Source: Gemmatimonadota bacterium (lineage in GTDB: Bacteria; Gemmatimonadota; Gemmatimonadetes; Gemmatimonadales; Gemmatimonadaceae). Taken from it: DNA of 6,243 nucleotides. Position 1 is the first letter of the stretch. Each line of letters starts with the position of its first letter. Below, piece by piece: positions 1 through 5,232 of the stretch. A model generated the notes under the pieces. The model saw only the letters and a program-made list of their open reading frames with translations. It was not told the origin of the DNA and ran no database searches. The position numbers and the translations under genes are program-made. The DNA lies in the NCBI GenBank assembly GCA_023249395.1, contig JAHFCS010000062.1, positions 2,574-8,816 of the forward strand. The letters are read 5' to 3'.

Positions 1-1
1 C

Positions 2-268
2 CGTAGCTTCGTAGAGGTGGGCGCGGGACCTCGCCTCCTCGCCCTGTTCCGCACTCTGAAGCCGCAGGCCGACCGTTGCATCTACCTTTATTATACGACG
101 CTGACGGCCGAGATCATGCTGTCCACCGCCGAGCACGACGTTATCATCGAGGCGATTGCCGCGGGCAATGCGACGGCCGCCCGGCGCGCGGTGCAGGAAA
201 ACTGGGAGAACGCCGCCGTCCGGCTCAGCAAGTCGATCGCGGCGCTCGGCGAGCGAGGGGTATGGTGA
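2..268 (+). CDS. GntR-family regulator, C-terminal FCD domain (5' end outside window)
   Basis: The reading frame is open from the left edge to TGA at 266-268, so only the last 88 or so residues are seen. They are helical and match the end of the FCD ligand-binding domain of FadR/VanR-type GntR regulators: a segment with EHDVIIEAIAAGNATAARRA, equivalent to the family pattern 'eH..i..Ai..gD...A', then a final amphipathic helix. In this family the domain binds a small effector, often a carboxylate with a bound metal, and controls DNA binding by an N-terminal winged helix that lies outside the window. The histidine usually found 22 residues after the EH histidine is an asparagine here (QENW), so metal binding may be altered. 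The gene converges on the metal-transporter operon with 115 bases between stop codons; nothing shows that it regulates those genes. The family call is fairly safe; the ligand is unknown. Confidence 0.8.
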   Translation, partial: RSFVEVGAGPRLLALFRTLKPQADRCIYLYYTTLTAEIMLSTAEHDVIIEAIAAGNATAARRAVQENWENAAVRLSKSIAALGERGVW

Positions 269-383
269 GCGAGTCGCACGCGACGATCGCGGCCAGCCAC
301 GACCCCGTGAGCACAGAGAACGAGTCGCCGGGGCGAGACGCGGCGCGGTCTGTTCCGACGGCGATTGATCCGGCCACAACTGT

Positions 384-1157
384 TCACCTCACTCCTGCGC
401 GCCGGCTCGCCAGGCTGAGAAAGAAGCACACTGCCGCGACCGATACGATCACCGGGCCGGTCTCCCGGCCCGTCCCCGCGGCCAGGATCGAGCCAAACAG
501 CGTCGCAAACAATGCGACCGCCACGGAGATCGTCAGCATGCTGGTGAGATTGGACGCAAGCCGGCGAGCCGTTGCGGCAGGAATGATCATCAGCGACCCC
601 ATGAGAAGCGCGCCAAGGTAGCGCAACCCGAGCGCGACCGTCACGGCAAACGCGAGGAGGTAGAGGAGACTTAGGCGCCTGACGTCGATTCCTGCCGTTC
701 GCGCGATGTCGGATGAGAGGAACGTGACGATGAGCCGGTCGCGTGCGAGCAGCACAAATGCGATCACGGCGCCGGCCCCGGCGAGGCCGGCGATGAGCTC
801 CAGGTTCGAAAGCGCGCCTGGCGCCCCGAACAATGCGTCCATCAGCTCCTCGCCCGTCGTGAGCAGCGCGCCGATCGCCAATGCCGCCGAAAAGACAACG
901 CCGATGATCGTTTCCGTGGCGAGACGCGTCCGGCTCTCGAGCGTCCAGGTCAGCACCGCCCCCAGCAACAGCGCGACGAGCGCGCCCGCCAGCGGGTTCA
1001 CCCGGAACAGGATCGCGACACCGATTCCGGGGAGCGCAACGTGCGAGAAGGCGTCGGCCGCGAGGGTCATTCTCCGCATCAGCCCGAATGAACCGACGAG
1101 CCCTGCGGCCACTGCCATCGAGGCCGAAAGGATGACCGAGCTAGCGGGCAGGCTCAT
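384..1157 (-). CDS. ABC-3 family metal ion ABC transporter permease (ZnuB/MntB-like)
   Basis: This 257-residue, very hydrophobic protein is the membrane subunit of a divalent metal importer (Zn2+, Mn2+ or Fe2+) of the ABC-3 family and has the family's usual length. Visible hallmarks are DAFSHVALPG at 35-44, an ESRTRLATETIIGVVFSAAL stretch at 74-93, the loop SSDIARTAGID at 148-158 that probably contacts the ATPase, and LGALLMGSLMIIPAATARRL at 181-200. I count about seven to nine membrane helices. The frame is open further upstream, but the ATG at 1157 is preferred because MSLPASS leads straight into the first helix and overlaps the end of the ATPase gene by 17 bases, as in translationally coupled operons. 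No good Shine-Dalgarno precedes it, which also fits coupling. ZnuB and MntB cannot be told apart from sequence alone. It is the last gene of its operon; no binding protein gene follows. Confidence 0.93.
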   Translation of the reverse strand: MSLPASSVILSASMAVAAGLVGSFGLMRRMTLAADAFSHVALPGIGVAILFRVNPLAGALVALLLGAVLTWTLESRTRLATETIIGVVFSAALAIGALLTTGEELMDALFGAPGALSNLELIAGLAGAGAVIAFVLLARDRLIVTFLSSDIARTAGIDVRRLSLLYLLAFAVTVALGLRYLGALLMGSLMIIPAATARRLASNLTSMLTISVAVALFATLFGSILAAGTGRETGPVIVSVAAVCFFLSLASRRAGVR

Positions 1158-1851
1158 CGTGCACGAAGAGGCCGACCGGCTCGCCGTAAACCTGGGTAAG
1201 AATGTCAGGTGTGAGAACCTGGCGCGGGATGCCAAAGCAAGTGTGGTCGCGGGTGAGACACAGGACATTCGTGGCGAACCGAAACACCACACTCAGATCG
1301 TGCGATATGAGGAGCACCGTGACGCCTTCCGCCTGAAGCCGCCGTACCGTGTCGTTCATTCGCTCCTGCCCCGGTTCGTCGACACCAGCGGTCGGCTCGT
1401 CGAGCAGAAGCACTGTCGGGCTCGTGAGCAGCGCGAACGCCATGAGCAGGCGCTGGAACTGCCCGCCCGAAAGCGTTCCGACGAGCTTCTTCAGCACGTC
1501 CGGCACCAGTCCGACTCGAGCAAGCGCGCTTTCGATCTCGCTTGGCGGCCTCCCCGCGAGGCGCGCGCGAGCGAAAAGAAGGTCGCTTCCCGTAACCGGC
1601 AGGTCGCGCTCGAGATCGAGCTTCTGAGGCACGTAGCCGATACGCGCGCCGGGTGCCCAACGCACGGAACCGCTGTGCGGAAGCGCGCCGATCAGCGCGC
1701 GGAATAGCACAGTCTTTCCCGAGCCGTTGGGACCGATCACGGCCAGCGATGAGCCCGCCGGGACAGCGAACGAGAGGTCTCGAAGGATCTCGACGTCGCC
1801 GAGGCGGACGGACAGGTGCTCCACTTCGAGGACGTTTGGGTTCGCGGTCAC
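1141..1851 (-). CDS. ABC transporter ATP-binding protein for metal import (ZnuC/MntA-like)
   Basis: This 236-residue cytoplasmic ATPase powers the adjacent permease. The motifs stand in canonical order: Walker A GPNGSGKT at 40-47, Q-loop glutamine in YVPQ at 73-76, signature LSGGQ at 127-131, Walker B VLLLDEP at 147-153, D-loop AGVDEPG, and the switch histidine in ISHD at 182-185. All catalytic residues are present. The tail (FGIPRQVLT, then VYGEPVGLFVHDE) resembles the C-termini of zinc/manganese ATPases, which often end in a His/Asp-rich run. The start is GTG at 1851; the next in-frame codon set upstream reaches a TGA within about 18 bases without another start. No Shine-Dalgarno is visible, and a TATACT hexamer lies only 7 bases upstream, so the mRNA may be leaderless. 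The permease overlaps its 3' end. No substrate-binding protein or Zur/Fur/MntR gene is adjacent, so the metal is unassigned. Confidence 0.94.
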   Translation of the reverse strand: MTANPNVLEVEHLSVRLGDVEILRDLSFAVPAGSSLAVIGPNGSGKTVLFRALIGALPHSGSVRWAPGARIGYVPQKLDLERDLPVTGSDLLFARARLAGRPPSEIESALARVGLVPDVLKKLVGTLSGGQFQRLLMAFALLTSPTVLLLDEPTAGVDEPGQERMNDTVRRLQAEGVTVLLISHDLSVVFRFATNVLCLTRDHTCFGIPRQVLTPDILTQVYGEPVGLFVHDEPAR

Positions 1852-1858
1852 GGCATCA

Positions 1859-1864
1859 AGTATA
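1859..1864 (-). promoter_or_regulatory. Candidate -10 element of the metal ABC operon
   Basis: On the - strand this reads TATACT, five of six matches to the TATAAT consensus, in an otherwise GC-rich setting. Transcription starting about 7 bases downstream would begin at or next to the GTG start at 1851, giving a leaderless or nearly leaderless message. No convincing -35 hexamer stands 16-18 bases upstream, so this is only a candidate. Confidence 0.35.
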
Positions 1865-1896
1865 CGTCAGCAGAGTGTGATTGCTTGTCCGGCCGA

Positions 1897-1915
1897 ACCG
1901 CACATCGATCGCGGT
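1897..1915. repeat. Short inverted repeat (5-9-5) in the divergent spacer
   Basis: ACCGC at 1897-1901 and GCGGT at 1911-1915 form a perfect dyad with a 9-base centre (ACATCGATC), 46 bases upstream of the ABC ATPase start. It lies where an operator for the ABC operon or for hsp20 could sit. It does not match the CIRCE sequence or an AT-rich Zur box. Five-base arms can arise by chance. Confidence 0.25.
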
Positions 1916-1964
1916 ATTACGCCGACAGATTTGTGGTGATAGTCCGCCTACCTTCCGCTCATAT

Positions 1965-1987
1965 GGTCACTCGACGTTCCCGTGACC
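1965..1987. repeat. Inverted repeat GGTCAC-N11-GTGACC upstream of hsp20
   Basis: GGTCAC at 1965-1970 and GTGACC at 1982-1987 are perfect 6-base arms around 11 bases, ending 13 bases before the hsp20 Shine-Dalgarno. It could be a dyad operator with arms about one and a half helical turns apart, or an RNA hairpin in the hsp20 leader. It is unrelated to CIRCE (TTAGCACTC arms) and does not pair with the Shine-Dalgarno, so it is not an obvious RNA thermometer. Confidence 0.3.
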
Positions 1988-2000
1988 GCAACCGCACCAG

Positions 2001-2009
2001 AAAGGAGGG
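2001..2009 (+). promoter_or_regulatory. Strong Shine-Dalgarno of hsp20
   Basis: AAAGGAGGG, a near-perfect complement of the 16S rRNA 3' end, stands just before ATG at 2013 with only about 4 bases after the GGAGG core. It fixes the hsp20 start and suggests high translation. It is far stronger than anything in front of the other genes in the window. Confidence 0.85.
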
Positions 2010-2012
2010 GGT

Positions 2013-2513
2013 ATGGCACTCGTGAAATTCACCCGTCAGCCGCGGATCAGCTTCCCGGCAATGGCGGGCCCGCTGGCATTTCCGACGTTCGGCGACGTCG
2101 AAAACCGCATGACCCGATACTTCGAGCGGATGTTCAACGAGCCGTTCGGCAGCGGCTTTCCCGAGGCGATCGATTGGGTACCGGCGACGGACATCGTCGA
2201 GACCGCCGCCGAGCTCACGCTGACCGCGGAGCTGCCGGGCATGGACCAGAAGGACATCGACATCTCCATCGAAGATGGCGTGTTGATGATCCGTGGCGAA
2301 AAAACAGAGGAGCGGAAGGAAGGGAAGGAGGAGAAGAAGGTCTATCTTTACGAGCGGACTTACGGCTCGTTCCAGCGGTCCTTCACACTTCCATCAACGG
2401 TCGATGGCTCCATGGTCACCGCCGAGTTCGAGAAAGGCGTCCTCAAGGTGCACATGCCGAAGACCGCCGAGGCGAAGCCGAAAGGCCGCAAGGTCGAGAT
2501 CAAGTCGGCATAG
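2013..2513 (+). CDS. Hsp20 family small heat-shock protein (alpha-crystallin domain)
   Basis: This 166-residue cytoplasmic chaperone is a complete member of the Hsp20/IbpA family, ATP-independent holdases that bind unfolding proteins and pass them to DnaK/ClpB. The N-terminal arm (1-53) includes an amphipathic helix, NRMTRYFERMF at 31-41. The alpha-crystallin domain spans roughly 54-150, with AELPG at 72-76, YERTYGSFQRSFTLP at 112-126 and the diagnostic GVLKVHMPK at 142-150. A C-terminal V-x-I (VEI, 161-163) is the anchoring motif for oligomer assembly. A very charged Lys/Glu stretch at 97-109 lies in the loop used for dimer exchange. The ATG has a strong Shine-Dalgarno and the gene stands alone, divergent from the metal ABC operon and ended by its own terminator. 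No sigma-32 or CIRCE signal is clear upstream. The length is typical for bacterial class members. Confidence 0.97.
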   Translation: MALVKFTRQPRISFPAMAGPLAFPTFGDVENRMTRYFERMFNEPFGSGFPEAIDWVPATDIVETAAELTLTAELPGMDQKDIDISIEDGVLMIRGEKTEERKEGKEEKKVYLYERTYGSFQRSFTLPSTVDGSMVTAEFEKGVLKVHMPKTAEAKPKGRKVEIKSA

Positions 2514-2565
2514 ACAACGGAGCAGCAGTCCGCCTCGCGCGATATTCGTATCGCCGGGGCTCTCG

Positions 2566-2604
2566 AGCGGCCACCTCGACAGCCAGGGTGGCCGCTTTGT
2601 CGTT
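2566..2604 (+). terminator. Rho-independent terminator of hsp20
   Basis: AGCGGCCACC at 2566-2575 pairs perfectly with GGTGGCCGCT at 2587-2596 around an 11-base loop, followed by TTTGTCGTTT and further T-rich sequence. It begins 52 bases after the hsp20 stop. The T-rich side lies downstream on the + strand, so it serves hsp20; read from the - strand the stem follows the P-type ATPase stop by 11 bases but lacks a T-run, so it may be a weaker stop in that direction. Confidence 0.85.
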
Positions 2605-2607
2605 TCG

Positions 2608-5079
2608 TTATTTCATGAGCTGCGGAACGAGACGCCGCTTGGCCAGTTGGACCGCCACGAGATAGACCGTTGTCGCCATCATGACGAAGAGCAGAAACCC
2701 CGGTGGTGGCGGCACGAAGCCGAGCAGAGAGCGGATGGGCGAGTAGGGAATTGCAATCCCGACGATCAGCGTTGCTGTTATCGTCATCGCCAGCAACGCA
2801 CTTGGGCGACTGCGCAGCGGATTGCCTGTCGTCCGTATCACCAGGAGCACCAGCGTCTGAGTGATCAGGGATTCGATGAACCAGCCCGTCCGAAACACCG
2901 CCGGCGTCGATCGGAAGAGCAGCAACAGTACCGCAAAGGTAAGGATGTCGAACACAGAGCTCACCAGACCAATGCGTATCATGAAATTGCGCAACGCCCG
3001 GATGTCCCAATGATGCGGCTTCTGAACATACGCATCATCGACATGATCGCTCGGGATGGCAATCTGCGAGAAGTCGTAGAGAAAGTTGTTGAGAAGGATT
3101 TGCGTCGGCAGCATCGGCAGGAAGGGAACGATCAGCGAGGCCAGCGCCATGCTGAACATGTTGCCGAAGTTGGAGCTTGTTCCCATGAGCAGGTACTTCA
3201 TGACGTTCCCGAAAGCTTTGCGTCCTTCGATGATCCCGACGTGTAGCACGCTCAGTCCGCGATCGAGAAGGATGATATCGGCCGCATCCTTCGCGACGTC
3301 GACGGCGCCAGCAACCGAGATTCCGACGTCCGCCGCGTGGAGCGATGGCGCATCGTTGATCCCGTCGCCGATGTAGCCGACCACGTGTTTTCGTGTCTTG
3401 AGCGCGAGGATGATCCGCAGCTTCTGTTGCGGTGATACACGGGCGAAAACAGTCGTTCGCTCGGCCAGCGCGCCAAGCGCACTGTCGCTGATCCGATCGA
3501 GATCCGCACCCAGAACCGTGTTTGACGCATCCACGCCGGCTGCGGCGCACACATGGCGAGCCACGGTCTCGTCGTCGCCTGTGAGAATCTTCAGCTGTAC
3601 GCCGTCCCTCGCCAGGGCGGCGACGGTCGAGGCCGTGTCGCTCAATGGTGGATCTGCGAACGTTAGCCACCCCTCGAGCGTCAGGACGCTCTCGTCAGAC
3701 CGACCACACTTCTCTTTCCCTTCCACTTCACGACTGGCGACAGCGATCGTGCGAAGACCATCGGCACCGTTCTGGTGCACAAGGGCGACCGCCGCCTCAC
3801 GCGAAGAAGCATCGAAGGGTCGTACCTCGGTGCCGATCCGGATTCCCGCGCAGGCCGAAAGCACATTCTCCGGCGCCCCTTTGACGATCAGGATCGTTCG
3901 GCCATCGTGTCGCACAAGAACAGACATCCGACGGCGCTCGAAGTCGAAGGGTACCTCGTCGAGCTTTTCCCAGCCCGACGGCGCCGCGGTGGCAACGCGG
4001 ATTGCGTCGTCCAGCGGGTTCTGGATGCCGCTCTGCAGATGGGCGGCGACGCCGGAAATCGTCAACACGCGGGGATCGCTCTCGCCGAGCGCGCCAATGG
4101 CCGATGCCAGCTGCATTTCGCCACTGGTGAGCGTGCCGGTCTTGTCACTGCAAAGGACATCGATGCTGCCGAAGTTCTGAATCGCCGCAAGGTGCTTGAC
4201 GATCACATGCTTGCGAGCCATCCGAACGGCTCCGGTAGAAAGTGTGATCGACGTAACCATTGGCATGAATTCGGGAACCACACCGACTGCGAGCGCCACA
4301 GCGAACAGAAGAGATTCGAGCGGATCCCGATGCAGCCCAACGCTGACGAGCACCAGGAACAGCACCAGGAACACGACGGTCTCGGCGAGCAGGGTGCCGA
4401 AGCGGCGGAGCCCGCGCTCGAGCTCCGTCGGTGGCGGCGCCTCGGTCAGGTGCGCTGCGATCTCACCAAACGCCGTGTCGGCACCAGTCGCCGAGACGAT
4501 GGCGGTGCCTGTGCCGCTCACGACCGATGTACCGAGGAAGACGGCGTCCCTTTCGCCCGGATCGGTAAGTCGCGATGGCTTCCCGGTTTCAACGTATGGC
4601 GGCTGTGCAGCTTCCTTCTCAGCGGGCAATGATTCGCCCGTGAGAGCGGCCTGCTGCACGTGAACGTCGCGACTCGAGATCAGTCGGGCGTCTGCGGGTA
4701 CAACGTCTCCGGCTGACAGGCGAATGAGGTCACCCGGTACCACGTCACGCCGCGGGATCTCGAGCCAATTGCCATCGCGGCACACTTTGGCGTTGGGAAT
4801 GACGCTATGCCGAAGTCTCTCGACCGCTGTGCTCGAGCGGGAGGTCTGATACGCGTCGAGTGCAGCTCCCAACAGCACAGTGATGATGATGATCGACGCG
4901 TCTATGATCTCGCCGACGGACGCGGCTAGCACGCTCGCCGCGAGCAGGATCAGCATGAGCGGGCTGGCGAGCATACGGATTAGCTGCCGCAATGTCCCCA
5001 TGCGCTGGGCCCGCGCCAGCTCGTTCGGTCCGTATTGAGCAAATCGAACGCGTGCTTCTGCCGTTGAGAGACCCAGCAT
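2608..5079 (-). CDS. MgtA-like magnesium-translocating P-type ATPase
   Basis: This is an inner-membrane P-type ATPase of the P3B (MgtA/MgtB) group, which use ATP to bring Mg2+ into the cytoplasm. Counted from ATG at 5079 it has 823 residues. In order: helices M1-M2 (about 33-77), actuator motif TGES at 147-150, M3-M4 with VPEFMP at 268-273, phosphorylation motif DKTGT at 312-316 (Asp312), nucleotide-site KGAP at 400-403, TGDD at 500-503, hinge GDGIND at 571-576, then six C-terminal helices from about 622. Group-typical stretches are VKHLAAIQNFGSIDVLCSDK, NNFLYDFSQIAIPSDHVD, SSVFDILTF and FRTGWFIESLITQTLV, close to E. coli MgtA. All catalytic residues are intact. The frame continues upstream to a TTG at 5211, with GTGs at 5169 and 5127; I prefer ATG 5079 because AGG lies 7 bases before it, MLGLSTAEA is a common beginning for such proteins, and it leaves room for promoters. 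The actual ion is inferred from similarity. Confidence 0.93.
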   Translation of the reverse strand: MLGLSTAEARVRFAQYGPNELARAQRMGTLRQLIRMLASPLMLILLAASVLAASVGEIIDASIIIITVLLGAALDAYQTSRSSTAVERLRHSVIPNAKVCRDGNWLEIPRRDVVPGDLIRLSAGDVVPADARLISSRDVHVQQAALTGESLPAEKEAAQPPYVETGKPSRLTDPGERDAVFLGTSVVSGTGTAIVSATGADTAFGEIAAHLTEAPPPTELERGLRRFGTLLAETVVFLVLFLVLVSVGLHRDPLESLLFAVALAVGVVPEFMPMVTSITLSTGAVRMARKHVIVKHLAAIQNFGSIDVLCSDKTGTLTSGEMQLASAIGALGESDPRVLTISGVAAHLQSGIQNPLDDAIRVATAAPSGWEKLDEVPFDFERRRMSVLVRHDGRTILIVKGAPENVLSACAGIRIGTEVRPFDASSREAAVALVHQNGADGLRTIAVASREVEGKEKCGRSDESVLTLEGWLTFADPPLSDTASTVAALARDGVQLKILTGDDETVARHVCAAAGVDASNTVLGADLDRISDSALGALAERTTVFARVSPQQKLRIILALKTRKHVVGYIGDGINDAPSLHAADVGISVAGAVDVAKDAADIILLDRGLSVLHVGIIEGRKAFGNVMKYLLMGTSSNFGNMFSMALASLIVPFLPMLPTQILLNNFLYDFSQIAIPSDHVDDAYVQKPHHWDIRALRNFMIRIGLVSSVFDILTFAVLLLLFRSTPAVFRTGWFIESLITQTLVLLVIRTTGNPLRSRPSALLAMTITATLIVGIAIPYSPIRSLLGFVPPPPGFLLFVMMATTVYLVAVQLAKRRLVPQLMK

Positions 5080-5232
5080 GCTGCAACCTGTCTCTTCGGA
5101 GGCGAGAAGTGAGTCAGGATGTCCCACTTCGTGGGTCAGCGGAACCCCGACGGCTACCGCGAGTTCCACCTGACAGACGCGGACGGCAGTGCAGGCGAGT
5201 ATTGAAGTCAAAGACGATACGGACTCGAATCA
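5080..5232. promoter_or_regulatory. Divergent spacer between P-type ATPase and PEP synthase-like gene
   Basis: If the ATPase starts at 5079 and the ATP-grasp gene at 5233, these 153 bases must carry both promoters. Near-consensus -35 hexamers are visible (CTGACA at 5170-5175 on +, TTGACT at 5206-5211 on -), but neither has a good -10 at normal spacing, so no promoter is assigned. A small palindrome, TTGAAGTCAA, lies at 5202-5211. If the ATPase really begins at the upstream TTG, the spacer shrinks to 21 bases. I see no leader long enough for a Mg2+ riboswitch. Confidence 0.3.

Noticed and set aside
326..345. CGCCG/CGGCG hairpin between the GntR gene and the permease as a terminator
   Set aside because: The stem is only 5 bp with a 10-base loop and no T-run follows on either strand; such pairings are common in GC-rich DNA.
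706..1707. Long + strand open frame (333 codons) opposite the ABC permease and ATPase genes
   Set aside because: It is the antisense shadow of two clear family members. Its product is low-complexity Arg/Ser/Ala-rich without motifs, as expected in high-GC DNA.
1884..1906. CTTGTCC followed by CACAT as a sigma-32 promoter for hsp20
   Set aside because: The spacing of about 10 bases is shorter than sigma-32 promoters allow and the -10 part matches poorly.
2293..3246. Long + strand open frame (317 codons) across the hsp20 end and the ATPase 3' part
   Set aside because: It runs through the hsp20 terminator and antisense to the ATPase; its product is Arg/His/Gln-rich without any recognisable domain.
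3398..4632. Open frames on the + strand opposite the P-type ATPase
   Set aside because: The - strand holds a complete catalytic P-type ATPase with all motifs; the opposite frames give Ser/Arg-rich nonsense typical of shadow frames.
5202..5211. TTGAAGTCAA as an FNR/Anr-type site upstream of the PEP synthase-like gene
   Set aside because: FNR sites are TTGA-N6-TCAA; here only 2 bases separate the half sites, so the spacing is wrong.
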